This document shows, one piece after another, positions 1 to 12,493 of a stretch of 64,000 bases of DNA. The DNA comes from Erodium maritimum (Eukaryota > Streptophyta > Magnoliopsida > Geraniales > Geraniaceae). The notes under the pieces were generated by a model. That model was not told where the DNA came from. It saw nothing but the letters and a program-made list of their open reading frames with translations, and ran no database searches. The stretch's first letter is position 1. Every line of letters starts with the position of its first letter. Position numbers and translations under genes: made by a program. The stretch is from contig OY997590.1 of assembly GCA_963921825.1 (NCBI GenBank), positions 54,984,012 through 55,048,011 on the forward strand, written 5' to 3'.

Positions 1-1430
1 ATGTGATCCCAGTCACTCGTCGAGCCTCCCTTTGCCTCGGTCCGCAGCACGATCTAAAAGAACACAAATTTCAAAGCACCTTTAACTAGTAGGAATAAAC
101 CGGAAATTAATAAACTTAACGCCCAAACGTAACCCCAACAATGTCGATCACTCCCAAACTTCCCAATTACTCGACATTGTCGATAAAGGACCCGTAAAGG
201 CCCGATTCGCCCGACATGTCGAATCAGCCCGGGTTTTGTAAATTGCCTTCTGGGGCTCCAAAAGCCCCCGTTTTCGTTTCTACGGTCTTAGAATAGTTCA
301 AGGAGCCCAATGCACTTGACGGAATCGAATTCCGACTTCCGAGTCAATTAATTAACGTTTAAAGTTTCTAAAACCCGTTAATTACAACTTTTCCAATTTA
401 ATTCCAATTTTCGATTCGGTTAAGGATAAATGGTCCGGGGAACGTTTTAAACCACCCGAACACTTAAACCCGAGCAACCGAGCACGTGGGCCCCACCCAA
501 CCTACTTGGCCGTGCTCTAGGGTTCAAGGGGGGGGCTCGGCCACCATGGTGGTGGCTGGTCCCAGCTCCGGCCAGCCACCACCCACGGTGGCCGGAGCTC
601 CTCCCGAGCCTCCGGTCACCGGAAAACGTCATCCTTCCCCTCCAAACACCTCCAAAACGTCTCCAACACCTCCCCTACCTCAATACAACCCTAACTCATC
701 AATTAAAACCAAACCCTAACAATGATCGGTTTAGTACAAACCGTAGAGGAAGACGAGGGGAAGACAATTGATCTTCGTCTTGAGACGATCCAAGGGCTAG
801 ATTCCTTCCAACCCCAACTCCTTTCTCCTTCTCTCTTCTTCTTCTTCTCCTTCTCTCTCTAAACTCTCTCTTCTCTTTCTAATTAAATCAACTAACTCAT
901 TTTTCTCTTTTTTTTTTTTCTCTTTTCAAACATGTGGCCGGCCACACCCCTTGTCCCTTCTAGTTTCCCCCCAAAACTAACACCACCACAATTAGGACAA
1001 GTGTCAAGGTGGGCCCCACACCTTTTTGGAAAATATCTACTTGATATTTTCCAATCAGATTCGCGAAAATAGGACGTTGCGGGCCCCGAACGGACACTTT
1101 TTTCAAGAAATTACGAAACTTGGCGGGCTACAAGGAAGCGGCTCAACTAAGACCGATGCGAAGACGGCTAAGCTTTTTGGATCCAAAACGGTCCTCGAAT
1201 GGACCAAAACGTTGCTCGGTTGACTTTTCCAGCGAAAAGTCAACATTTCCCAAATTGATCAGAAAGTTGCCCTGAGTCCCCTGGAACTCATTTTGGTCGA
1301 TAACGGGGTCAACTTAAGTCCGGTATGACCCTCGAGGTCAATTTAGGTCAATTAAGTGTCTGTCTTAAAAATTTTAAATTTTCCTGTTTTTCGCAGGTTT
1401 GACTGGCGTTGACCGGAAGTGGTTATTACA
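1..1430 (-). mobile_element. Gypsy LTR part, G2 family, cut by window start
   Basis: The stretch matches the outer half of the LTR at 60345-63237, in the same order and on the same strand. Shared landmarks are the AATGTCGATCACTCC block, the GTGGGCCCCACCC block, the CACCTTTTTGGAAAA block and the closing TTGACCGG.AGTGGTT.TTACA. Read on the minus strand it begins TGTAATAACC, a normal TG terminus. CTCGG at 1431-1435 could be a target-site duplication, but its partner would lie outside the window. No coding capacity is seen. It may be a solo LTR or one end of a full element. Confidence 0.8.
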
Positions 1431-3466
1431 CTCGGGTATCAAACACGCCATCCTTGGCCTCGATACACTACACCGGAACTATCCCACGGTGCAAGTATCA
1501 CTCCGGTTACGTCTTTTCTCGGAACACACAACAAGGATAAAACACACAGCACATAGTCCAAGCTAGTCTCGGTATACCGACCAGACCATCACAACATAGC
1601 ACACAACCGGTCTATCACTCACCCGGTCATATCACAAACAAGGGTTCTCATTACAACAATCACGACACACATGCCCACACACAATCACAATCATGCAACA
1701 ACCGAGCAATAATCTTATTGAACTCTTAAGCACACTCAAATCGTCACGTACTTACCATCACTTACCGACCCCACGTTCAACGTGGTAACCCCACCGGCTT
1801 AACCGGTATCAAAACCCCAACCGTCCCATAGTTCAACATATCAATTAAACAGGAAAATAACCACACAGGTCATCAACATGCATCACTAATTCAGTTCTAC
1901 TCGTTTTCATGTTCGTTATTTATTAACCGTTCAAACAACACAGCACACCAACAGATACACTCAGCAATCAATCCTACGGGCACGACATGGCCCGAACTAC
2001 CCACACGACAAATCCCAAGACAGAAAAACATAAATGCTCACAGTTCACCGTCTACGCTAGTTGTCCGCATCCTACATGCCAAACTAAGATCTTTCCGGTT
2101 TTATTAATTCCTAGCATGCATACTAGTAACTTTCCATAATTAAACCGGTATTCGCTGCTTTCCCTACCTCAAGACGAATCGACAGCTACGTCTCCTAGCT
2201 GCTGACGTCCTGGCTCGCTACCTCCGTTCTTCTCTTCGATCGAAGCCGGACTCTAATTTAATAAGAAAGCCACAATTAATTTAAAGTTACGACCAGTTCG
2301 AATTAAGTTCAACATTTGTCTTTTAAACTCGAGCGGGCTAAAAGTAGGATCGCGACGAATCGGGTTCGAGCAACCGAGCACAGAACCCGGTGCACGTTTT
2401 CCGAGGCACGGATCCCGAGGTACAGTTTCAGGACACGATTCCCGAAGCATGAGTTTCGAGACACGATTCTCGAGGTCCGATTCAGTGTTCCACTTTTTAA
2501 ATCCCGTTCTAAGTCCGATTAATAGTCCCGTTATTACGCTCGGGTTTCCAAGACAGCGTTCCGGTAAAACGATCCCAAAGTTCCAGATTTGCTCTAAAAG
2601 TCCAACTTTACAGTTCTTTTGATTAAAACCGGGGTTTAAACCCTTTTTTAAATAAATCTGATTTTCGTTTTGATCTCAAAATATTTTCTTTTCTATTACT
2701 TCCTTTGATTATTTTGTTCCAAACAATCCAGATCCAGAGAAAAAACAAAGGAAGGAGAGGACTCGGTTTTGGAACCGGTCGACCACCGGCAAAGATATCG
2801 CCGGCGACCAAACCCAAAGGTGAGAATCTCACCGTGGGGAAAAGAGACGTCGGCGGGAAGGGCTGATCACGGCGGCGGGAAGGGCTGAGCACGGCGAAAC
2901 CCTCGTCTCAGATCTGAACGGGCGGTATCCCGTCTCAGATCTGACGAGGCCGACTCGGCTACGGGCGTGAACGGTGACGGGGAAGCAGACGGGGCTCCGG
3001 CACCACATGCTGTGAAGAAGAAGGAGGAGAAGGGTGAGGGAGGCTCGGGGACGGGGACATGGCCGGCGACTTGGGCTGACCGGAGCAGAAGAGAGAGACG
3101 GTGGAGAGAGGTCGGCGTGAACTCGGGAGAGAGGAGAGGGATGATCGGAGAGGGGCGGAGGTGGAGAGGCGGCCGAGTGGTTCGAGAGGGAGCGAGGCGC
3201 CGGTTCAGAGAGAGGGAGAGGGAAGTGTGAGGGGAGAGTCGAAATTAGGGTTCAGACCACTAATTTTGGCTTATAAAGCCCGGGCCGTCTGCAACTGGGC
3301 CTCAATTGGGCCATGGCTCACGTGGCCCAAGCGAGAGGATAGGCTGGAACAGGGCGGCCTGGCTCGGCAGTTTCTTTTTTTTTAAAACAAACTCACTTAA
3401 TGCAGATTCTTCCCCTGACGTTTCAAATTGCAGAAAATTACCCTTTTAAAAAGAGCGGGCTTTACA
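1431..3466 (-). mobile_element. Gypsy LTR part, G1 family, interrupted at 1430
   Basis: The right end, TTTACA at 3466, read on the minus strand gives TGTAAAGCCCGC followed by a TTTTAAAAGGGTA block. These are the same opening features as the G1 LTR (24685). Further matches run in reverse order to about 25800-26160 of that LTR, including the CGAGCA.CGAACCCGATTCGTCG block and the CAGCAGCTAGGAGACGTAGC block. A TATA-like CTTATAAAG lies at 3269-3277, followed on the minus strand by a weak AGGGTT telobox-like site. The other end of this LTR is missing because the element at 1-1430 abuts it. Confidence 0.75.
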
Positions 3467-4637
3467 CATGGTACAGATTCTGGTACATTGGCATTGTAAA
3501 TCCTAGACATAGAGGCTTTTAATCCTGGTTCGCATGGATTTTGAATCCTGAACATAGAGATTTTGAATTATGGAAACATGCATTTTAAATCCTATACATA
3601 GAGACTTTTAATCATAGTCAAAGATTCGGGCGACATGTGCAGTTAAGTAGTAGGATGAATACTCATATACAATGGACATTGAGATTTTGAATATTGGTCA
3701 CAATGATTTTGTATCCTGGTTGTGGTGATTTTAAATCCTAGAACAAAGTTTTTGAATTCTGGTCATAGATTCTTGCCTCAACTATTGTAAATCAATTACA
3801 CTTTAACTCATATGAAATTGCATATGTACAATAGCAGTCAATTATGGGATAATGAGACTTTAATCATTGTGTTTTGTGTTTTATTCTGGTGTACTTAAAA
3901 CTTTGATCTTTAGCTGATAGCTCCGATTGATTTTGATCTCTGGCATGTAGTTTTGATTTGTCTGCAACTTTTTGTCGTCGATTTCGATAACAGACTAGTA
4001 TGCCCGGTCTTCATATTTGTGAAGAGTGGATCTGAAGGTTGTGTCTCTCTCAATATCAAAATATGGAACTCGACAATTATGACTCTTAGAAGGACGAATG
4101 TACCCCCATTCAGGAGCGTGTGGGTGTTCTGAAAATAATTCATATCAAGTGTAATGTTCCAACAGTCGATTTTGCATTAGTGTTCACGATCCACAACTGA
4201 GAACGTGGATCACATGATCGCATTCTATCACGAGGCTGGCGTTCTTCCTTTTGACATAAGACTTATGGCATGTCATCGTTGTCAAACATATTGCTTCTCT
4301 CTAAAAAAAAATCATAGTCGTAGTCGTCGTATTTTGAAAAAGCCGTGATAAAGGTTTCAACCACGACCTTGTCACCATAATAGAATAAGGAAAGAATGTT
4401 GGCCTCAAAGTGGGTTTCGAAATCAATGAGGAGCCTGGCTTCTACAATGCTGCATCGATGTCTCGAACCTTTCTATATCTGAGATAATATTGTTAAACCC
4501 TTTAGATAGAAAAGAAAAGTGTGTTGTGACAATGTTGAGTTAAGATGCAGATATAGTTCAAGACAAAAGCCCAATTGAAGGGGAAGATGCAGATACAGTT
4601 CTGATATGGGTTTAGGCTCTGTATTGACGATGTTGAG
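3467..4637. other. AT-rich stretch with degenerate GATTTTGAATCCTGG repeats
   Basis: From about 3480 to 3800 a degenerate word close to GATTTTGAATCCTGGTCA recurs every 25-40 bases. Such subterminal repeats are common in plant DNA transposons, but I found no terminal inverted repeat, so the class is open. From 3800 to 4637 I see only short frames with no recognisable motif. A pair of GATGCAGATA.AGTTC words lies near 4551 and 4586. No gene is supported. Confidence 0.4.
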
Positions 4638-7600
4638 TTTTTTTTAGTAAAGGATATGCTTTCATTTAATCACTTAAGACGAAAGCCATAGAACAATAAT
4701 ACCATAATCCAAGGATGAACCCGATATAACCCAAAATAAAGGACGGTGTCCGCCTCTTGACAACAAAGAAGACAATCTGACACACATGGATGGAAATAAA
4801 AATAAATTCTACAAACAACCGTAGAATAATGGTGTCAGTTAGAGATACGTTTAGTAACGCCAAGCAAAGAATCTAAATACCGCGTCGGATGGTTGTCTTA
4901 ACTTGCGAGGTGATCACTAGAGTCCTCCTAGGAAACCTAACCCCTCACCAAAAGGCTGCACTCGGAAAAGGATGTCGGGAAGACTTGTTCGATCTGGGCC
5001 TAATGGGTTTCCTTCCCCTATTGGGCCTTGGCCTCTAAGGGTCAAGGTTAGGATCCTCGCCAATAGAGCAAGGAGCCGGGAGCCTTTCTGCTTGACGGTT
5101 CAGGTAGTTACCATAGGGAACAACTAAATGCCGAGATGTTGTGGTGAGAGCAGAAGGGCAGTCCGAGAGCAATTTGAAAATAGCCAGTGTGGGAGGCATA
5201 AGATCGTTCGAGATTGACAAGATGACTATAGGGGACGGGAGCCAGGAGCTTTGCAAAAACGAACATGTTCATAAGATCTTGGATCAGAAAAGGAGGTATC
5301 CTGGTCCACATAAAGGTGGCTACAATTTTGTCCCACGAGGAAGCGTCCATGACAAAGGCCCACGAGGAGGCGGCCACAGACAACAAAAGCGAGTAACATC
5401 CAAGCCCCGGGGGAAAGGACCACCATACTAAACGACCTCGAGGAAAAAGAAGGGGGAGAACCACAAACCCGCACATCCCCCACCGGCAAGATCACATCCA
5501 CTGAAAACTCCGGCCAGAGGAGGACCAAATTATGCGAATCTGAAGCCGAGTGAACATCGGATCGACCAAAGAGGACTGACCTAGTCTCAACAGACTCTGG
5601 CGGCTTGTTATGGTGACAGGGGAGGACAGAGCAAGCAAGCGCTACAGCAGCCAGAAAGCACCACATTCCAATTGAGCCGGCCGGAGGAGGCGACTACAAG
5701 GCCAGACAGAGCGAGAGTGTCCGGTGAGCTTTACAGCAACCCGAGCCCATCATTTTTCGGTGAGTCCCTTTTAGATAAGGCCATGGCACGATCGGCAAGG
5801 CCAGGGCTAGCTCCCTTAGATGATGGAAAAGCTACTCCGTTGAGCGGGGAGTAGGCATGATGGTGAATGGAGGTTGAAGGAGAGGGGAAGGAAGGCGGCC
5901 GACGAGGAGGGCTGGAGGCAGAGGAACGACGTGGATGCCGATGGGTCTTAGGGTTGCTCTCGTCAAACTCAAACGATAACGTGGGGAGATTGAACTACGA
6001 CAGACGACCTGAACAGGCCCTCACCGACAGCCTCTAAGGCCGAAGCCCGAAAGACCACTAGTGGTGGAGGAAGGTTTGAACAAATGAGGAACCCCTGCAG
6101 GGTTTGTATTTTTTTATGTCAGCAAAGAAAATTTAAATGAAACCTCTTTTGAGGATAAAGAGGAGTTACAACAAACAACCAACCACAATAACCAAAGAAG
6201 ACCAATACCAGAAAAAACACTACTTCACGCAAGAAGCAACAACAAAGCACCGCTTCACGTAGGAAGCTACCACAAACCAACCGCTTCACGTAGGAAGCCA
6301 CCAAAAAACAAGGTCTAATATCGAGATTTAACAACCATTAAACACTAATAGAAAAGGATCTGAAGCATCCAGATTTAACCAACATGAAACACAAAGAGAA
6401 AAGACTTCTAACAGACGCTTGAGCTCGAACTCAGTCTTCCAACCCAATTTCGGTCAACACCGAGAAAAAACCCTAACGGGGAGGACCGGTATTTCTACCG
6501 AGAACAAGCACAGCCCTCCTAGTAAGCAGCATCAATACAATCTTCCGAAAATCCAAGGCATGACTTGTGCTGAGCGTTCCAAAACCGAGATCGATAACCC
6601 CTCGCCGTACAACACCTAGCGAGGGCCCAAGGGGGAAGGCCTATAGTAATATCAAGCACGATCCAGCCTGAATCCAGATAGAACTGACATCAAAGCCAAC
6701 CGGGAAGCGCAACGCCATAACGAAAGCCCAACCATCAATTTTTCAAGAACCGCACACCTAACTGTTAGTCTCAGAAGCTCGCACTCAATCCTCCAAAAAC
6801 AATTCTAGCCAACACCAAGAAAAGCCCCAAAAGGGAAGGACCAATATTTCTACCAAGAGCAAGACTAGACATCCTAGCTAGTAGAGGAAATCATCACTAC
6901 CAGGAATCGGTAGCCCCTCGCCTACCAGCACCAAGCGAGGACCCAAAGTGGAAGACCTGTAATTATACCGAGCACGAGCCAACCCAAACCCTGACAGATC
7001 TAATACCTAAGCCAGAAAAGGAAAATGATGCAACACATAGAGTGGTCCTTCAAGCCACGAAACCCGTTGCTGTCACGCGCACCCACGCACCCCCACTTTC
7101 GCATGAGAGTCCCAAAAATAGGACCCAAGAACCCAGAAAATCTCTCCCAAGAATTGAGTCATCGATCACCGGTCAACATCGATCGAACCACCAATAACAC
7201 ACAACCAAACAACAAACAAAGGGGGAAACAACATGAGCAGGGATGTCATCTAGTCTCTGACCAACCCAGCATGGTACAGGTGAAGGGAGACAATGAACAC
7301 GCGCAAGAACCCACCAACAGCCAACGGTAACGAAGTCGAAACGTAGGATAAACAGAACAAACGTTTTGTCGGAACTCTTGAACTACTCCGACCTGGTAGC
7401 GAAAGGCATACCCGGATCTGCCAGGACCCGACCCATCTGAAACCGACCTGAACCCATCCAGATCTGGTAGGACCCGATCGGACTGAATCGGGCCTGAACC
7501 TGCCCTGACCCGGAATCTGCCCTACCTGGTCCAAAAACACGAACCAGCCACCCCCGAGCATGTCGCCCTCGAGCCACCCTGTCCAACCAATCCAGATCCG

Positions 7601-8176
7601 ACCATACCAGACCCTACCTACCAGAACCGGCACACGCGTAGGAGCTCCGGTAAAGAGAAGCCCGAAGCTGGAGGAAGACGGTCCAACCAATAGAACCTCC
7701 GGCAACGAGAAGCCACACACACCAAAGAACTTCCCTAGGCCAGCAGAGACCCTAGCGCTAAAAGGAGACCGGCGTGCAGAAGAACTTGCGAGGAGAAGCT
7801 CCACACCTCCGGCGAGGTCCTTCCAAGCTACTACCCGAGAAGACCAGCACCACCAACAAAGGAGAAGGCTCCATGAAAACCATATCTGGTAGAGTACCCA
7901 ATCTGACCGGGAGCAGGTCGTCGAGGAAGCAAAGGACCAAAACTCTGGCAAGCGAACCCGAAGCTCCGAAAATCGAGCAGAACCAAGAGACGCGCAGACG
8001 AGCAGGGCTGCAGCAGAGGTCCCCGAGGAAGAGGGTCACCATCGACGACGTCCATGACCGGAAGCCATGGCGTCGCCGGTGAGGGAAGAAGAGTTCGCGA
8101 AGGGTGGCTAGGGTTGCAAAGGAGATCAGTTCTCTTTGTGTTGAGAGAGTTAAAAGATTATTAAGTTCTTTTCCAC
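4638..8176 (-). mobile_element. L1-type LINE-derived block, non-coding, probably two LINEs
   Basis: Read on the minus strand, the block starts with a CT-rich, CCCTA-containing leader (8176 down to about 8000), continues as G+T-rich sequence without a long sensible frame, and ends in an A tail at 4638-4644. The direct repeat TTGACGATGTTGAGTT (4624-4639) and TTGACGATGTTAAGTT (8177-8192), with one mismatch in 16, brackets it like a LINE target-site duplication. A second A tail (6109-6115), preceded on the minus strand by TTTGCTGACATA, implies a nested or fused LINE. Neither part carries recognisable endonuclease or reverse transcriptase motifs, so both look non-autonomous or eroded. The frames at 5226-5666 and 7250-7951 are not credible proteins. 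Confidence 0.5.
6109..6340 (-). mobile_element. 3' end of an inner LINE with A tail
   Basis: On the minus strand this reads as an AT-rich 3' untranslated end leading to TTTCTTTGCTGACATA and a run of A. Just upstream the phrase CGCTTCACGTAGGAAGC (plus strand) is repeated two to three times at 6235-6300. The GCTGA-poly(A) tail also closes the LINE at 13313-15045, which supports a shared family. The 5' end of this inner copy is not resolved. Confidence 0.5.
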
Positions 8177-8200
8177 TTGACGATGTTAAGTTAATCTTTG

Positions 8201-8334
8201 GAATTACTGAGATATGCATTGTTAGTAATTTCATCTTATAAAAGCTTATGCTGGGTTTAGGCTATTGAAATTATTGAGATACGCATTGCTAGTGATTTCA
8301 TCTTATAAAAGGTTAAGCTGGGTTTAGGCTATAA
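8201..8334. repeat. Two-copy tandem repeat, 67-bp unit
   Basis: Units 8201-8267 and 8268-8334 share GAGATA.GCATTG.TAGT.ATTTCATCTTATAAAA and CTGGGTTTAGGCTAT with a handful of substitutions. It lies just outside the 5' end of the LINE block. No function is suggested. Confidence 0.8.
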
Positions 8335-9056
8335 TCTGTGTAATTGGAATCATTAGGCCCACAGTAGCTGAAAGTAAGCACATATATTTTTCTTCATTCT
8401 AGTCTTAACATCAAGGTTTTGTAGTAACCAATGTGTTTTTGGTATTTCCATACAATAGAATCCATTGCAAAATGTGAAATTAAGCCATATATGGCCATGG
8501 CGGAGAGCGTACGAGGGTGTCATAGTCGTAAGTAGTCTAAAAAAGCATGCATGTATTATTTATACATACTAAATGTAACCGTTTGTGTTTATGATGTTTG
8601 AATTGGGTGTTGTTTCTCGATTCTGTGGGCTTGGTCAAGGTAATGTTTTGATTTAGTCGGTTGGATGATTTTGGAACAACGGTTTATAATGTCGGAACAA
8701 CAGTTGTGCAATTCTGAAACACAGGTTTTGGAAGATTGGTTGTGCATTTCTGGAACATCGGTTGTGTTATTTTGGGATATCTGTTGTTTTGTATTTTTTA
8801 AACATTGGTTGTGTATTTCTCATGGCTGTGAAATTTTAGAATATCAGTTGTAAAATACTGAAACATCAATTAGAAATTTTTTGAATAAAAATTGTACATT
8901 ATGCATAAAATATAAAATATAAATTCTAGAATTTTGTAACAAACATGGAACATTAACTAAAAACTTCTGGACAACATTTTTTATAATAAAAAACGCTCTG
9001 CACACCCTCATCGGGTTCAACCTCACCCTAGGTTTTTGTAGCCGCGCCTCCTTTAT
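8335..9056. other. AT-rich flank with GGAACA..GGTTGTG repeats
   Basis: From about 8640 to 8870 a degenerate word near TTCTGGAACATCGGTTGTG recurs about eight times (for example at 8690, 8745 and 8805). A similar AT-rich stretch with TATGGAATATTA words lies at 10190-10390, on the other side of the GC-rich island. The arrangement resembles a DNA transposon with subterminal repeats around captured sequence, but I could not define its ends. No gene is seen. Confidence 0.35.
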
Positions 9057-10030
9057 CGGATTCCGTCGCTCGCCGCCTTGTTCTCCGGTCGTCGTCGTCG
9101 GCTCAGCCTCACGCTCCTCGTTCCCTGTTTCCCTCGTCCACGCCATGTGAAATGCCGGATCCCTCAACCGCGCGTCCTTTCTGCAGATCTCATCCGCAGC
9201 CGCCTCATTTCCCCTCTTCTCCGGTCATCCTTTGCTGCCCCTCTCTCGGCCGCCATCACTTCCGAATCATTTGTCGCGCCGCCACCGCAGCATGGAACCG
9301 GTCCCACGAAGCCACCCCGACGGCACACAATCGAATCCACCGGGCTTTCTCTCCGATATCAACTTCTCCCTGTCGCCTACCGGTAGATCGGCTCAGTTCC
9401 CAGCAGAGCATCAAGGTCTCGCCAACAGTGGGCCTGTGACGGTGAAAGACAAGTCGGGATCGGCTGAGGAGGGTGTCATCGTCCTCTATGGGCCTCCAGC
9501 GTCGGCGTCGGCGCGTCGGTCCTACGCTGACATCGGTGGTGCTCACTCTGATCTGATGCACCCTTAACGCACCCCGCCGCCGGTATCATATCTGGCGTAC
9601 CGCCCCCCCAAGCGTGCATGACTCATCCTCAAGGGGCTGCACACCGTCTACCTACAGATCTGGTGGGCAGCAGGGTGGAAACCCACCTGAGCGTATCTCC
9701 CCGGTGCCGGACTAGGAGGACGAGGATGAAGAGCTGGTGGTCCCGTTTGAAGCAGTTCTGGCAGCCGAGGAGGACCAGATGGAGCAGACGGAGGCTGGGC
9801 AGCCTCCTATGCAGGAATGATCCGACCCGGCAGAGGTGGGTTTGGCCACTGCCGGCCCATATCCACAGACCCGGGACAACCAGTGCTATGAGGTCTCGGG
9901 CAGTCTGCATCAACAGCTCTTTATTTATGTTCATATTTCCTTTATTATGTTTGTCGTTGGAACACTTTATTTTCTGCTTTTGTTAGGAATTTTTACTTTC
10001 TGTCTCGTTGTGCATAGACTTCGGTAAGGG
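9057..10030 (+). other. GC-rich coding-like island, not identified, broken frames
   Basis: GC-rich sequence begins abruptly after AT-rich DNA. A frame from ATG at 9232 to the stop at 9565-9567 gives 111 residues, rich in Pro, Ser and Arg, ending near RRSYADIGGAHSDLMHP. A second, shifted frame runs from about 9557 to 9835. It is interrupted by a TAG near 9713 and then reads an acidic tail (EDEDEELVVPFEAVLAAEED). The string looks like one exon-like frame broken by a shift and a stop, as in a captured gene fragment or the ORF1 of a decayed LINE. I do not recognise a family. The T-rich sequence after 9900 looks like a 3' untranslated region. Confidence 0.35.
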
Positions 10031-10383
10031 GATGTCCTTAGTTTTTTTCTACGATGTCAAGTAGGCTATCTTTATGGGTCCATGAGCGTTGGGGTTGCTA
10101 CGTTGGGCCCGAACAAATATCTGGAACCCTGGGCGGTTACGTTCTACCTTGTACGATTTCCTTTTTGCAGTAATGCACTTCCCCATTTACCCGTTTAAAT
10201 AAAACTAGAAACTTCTGAATTTCAAAAAAAAAACTACAAAATTATGGAATATCATTTACAAAGTTTCAGAGAAAATATGGAATATTAAAAAACTTGGAGC
10301 AAAAAATGCTATATTAAAAAAAATCAGTCTAAACAATAAAAAATCGTATGTTTTCACATAAATTTTTTTGATAGATTTAAAAT

Positions 10384-10387
<4 letters not shown>

Positions 10388-10427
<40 letters not shown>
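10388..10427. repeat. (TA)n microsatellite, about 40 bp
   Basis: Pure TA tract that continues at 12116-12131 on the other side of the solo copia LTR, so the LTR sits inside one original microsatellite. Confidence 0.95.
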
Positions 10428-10432
<5 letters not shown>

Positions 10433-12115
10433 GGTCTCGAGCTCGGGTTGGAGATGAACCAACTCACAGCGGAAAATTAATGAAAACCAAGAGACGATTA
10501 AAACCATGAAACAACTAACAAAGAATGGATTCACAAGAGAAAAATTCAGCACTAGTTCTTACCAAAACAAGAACACCGGGTAACGAATGAATGGCTTGAG
10601 TCTCCAAGACGCCTACGTATCCACATGGGAATCAAAGCCACGTAGTTCTTCTCTTTGAGGACTGAAGAACACAAAAATGGAGGTGGGAACTTGCCAAACC
10701 CGAAATTGCCATGGAAGGGGGAGAGAAGTTGTGTTTCCCATTCTTGTCTTGTGTTTGTTATGTTGAAAAAAGATGACTTAAACATAACAAAACTCATACT
10801 TGTCCAACTAAAGGCATGAGACAAGTATGGTGTCAAGTAAGGTGTAAATAGGACAAAGTATGGCTAGACTAGATTGGGTTAGGTGGTGAATCACCAACAC
10901 CTTAATCCTTGTCTTCCTTACTTAGTACTAATTAATCAAGACTTGATTAATTAGTTCCATGGGCCTTGGTTGCATGGGCCTTTCATGGGCCTCTTGGAAC
11001 ATGGCCCGTGGCCATTTCCAACGAGGTCTCGTGATTCGCTCATCGCCTCCAAGCCTTCCATACCGGAAATGTCCAACATTATCCGACGCGATCAATCCCA
11101 AGACTCCAAGCCTTGTCTTGATCCGTAAAGTCCTATTCACTTACGGGCACATGACCCAAAACCCAGTTTTGGTCATGTCCCGAGACAACTCCCTTTTGGC
11201 CATTCTCCATAAATGTGTCAATGAGTTTCATCCTCCGGTGTGACTCTTAGGTTTATGCATGTCAATAGATCAACGTAAAATCCCATTTTACTTGATCTTA
11301 TTTAAGTGGCAACTAACGAGACTTTAGTATTGCCTGACACTGGATAACGAATCGACCCTGTCGATTCTAACCTTTCCGTCGTCCCTGTCATTATCCTTTT
11401 ATCTCCGATATCCTGATTGAGATAAGGCATAGAGTCGTCATCCTTATTATTCTCAATCACTGTTCCTTGATATGTGAGATGACTGAAGATATGATACCCA
11501 ATATCATGTGCATGGCCATGCAATTCTTTCAGTCACTCTCGATCAAGCGGCCGAGAATCGATATCATTCCCATACCTCAGTATGAGGGATAAATCCCTTA
11601 GCCGTCTTTCGTGTCACTCATGTAACTTGTCCCCAAGCCAATCCTGGCCGTTATGGAAGCCCTGTTACGGACAACGTTAGGCTCAGGTCAAACTCAGTTG
11701 TTGACTACGTAGCGATCACAAAGACTCCTTGGTCTAAGGATACATGACAAGCTACGACAATGAATATGTTCATGACTTGATCTATGACACATATTCATGT
11801 CAGGTCGTCCAATATCATGTCCCACATGATATCTATGATCAGACTCCGAAATCCCATTCCAATGACTAACAGAACGTAAGCCATAAAGAGCCATCTTTCA
11901 TACTAGTCGCTTCTAGTGAAGCTTTGTTGACTAAGGACCCATCGAGTGTGATCTATCTCGATCTATGGTTCTATTCGCATGGTGGGCATAGATCAGAACA
12001 CACATCGATATATTACTCCAACACATAAGTAATATAAAGCCGCTTTAATTTTATTGCTAACGATGATATATACATTTGGACATTTAGGATTGAACTACGG
12101 GCACTAAGACTAACA
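10428..12115 (-). mobile_element. Solo LTR of the copia family (C3)
   Basis: The length is 1688 bp, the same as each LTR of C2, and it matches them throughout in reverse orientation. It starts TGTTGGGTCTCGAG and ends CACTAAGACTAACA. TATAT lies on both sides (10423-10427 and 12116-12120), as expected of a 5-bp duplication, though the TA tract makes this uninformative on its own. There is no primer-binding site or internal domain next to it, so it is a solo LTR left by LTR-LTR recombination. Confidence 0.93.
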
Positions 12116-12131
12116 TATATATATATATATA

Positions 12132-12493
12132 GGGTACCTATCTAGTAAAAACCATTCTTATTGTGCAAACTACGAACCAATCTAAGCCACAGGATGTGGT
12201 CAAAGTGACGTCAGTAGAGCGCGCACGATGCAGACACGTGGCCGCTTCGCGCGCGCCTCCGCCCGCGCGCGTGAGCGTGTTGACCACGCGCGCGCACAGT
12301 GCTAATAGTTTGGACGCACAGTGCTGATAGTTTAGTACAGTGCCAACCTATCAGCATTTTGCGCCCAAACTATTAGCACTATGCGCGCCACGTGTCAACA
12401 CTGTGTGCGCGCACCAGCAGCGCGCGCGCCCACGTGTCAGCACCTGGTGAGTTCGTAGTTTGCACAATAAGGGGTGGTTTGTACCTGATACCA

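Noticed and set aside
5108..5666. Minus-strand frames of 122 and 146 residues
   Set aside because: Overlapping frames in LINE-derived G+T-rich sequence, with odd Cys/Trp/Leu composition and no motif.
7250..8234. Minus-strand frames of 233 and 158 residues
   Set aside because: Long only because of skewed composition. They overlap in different frames, start inside repeat sequence and have no domain.
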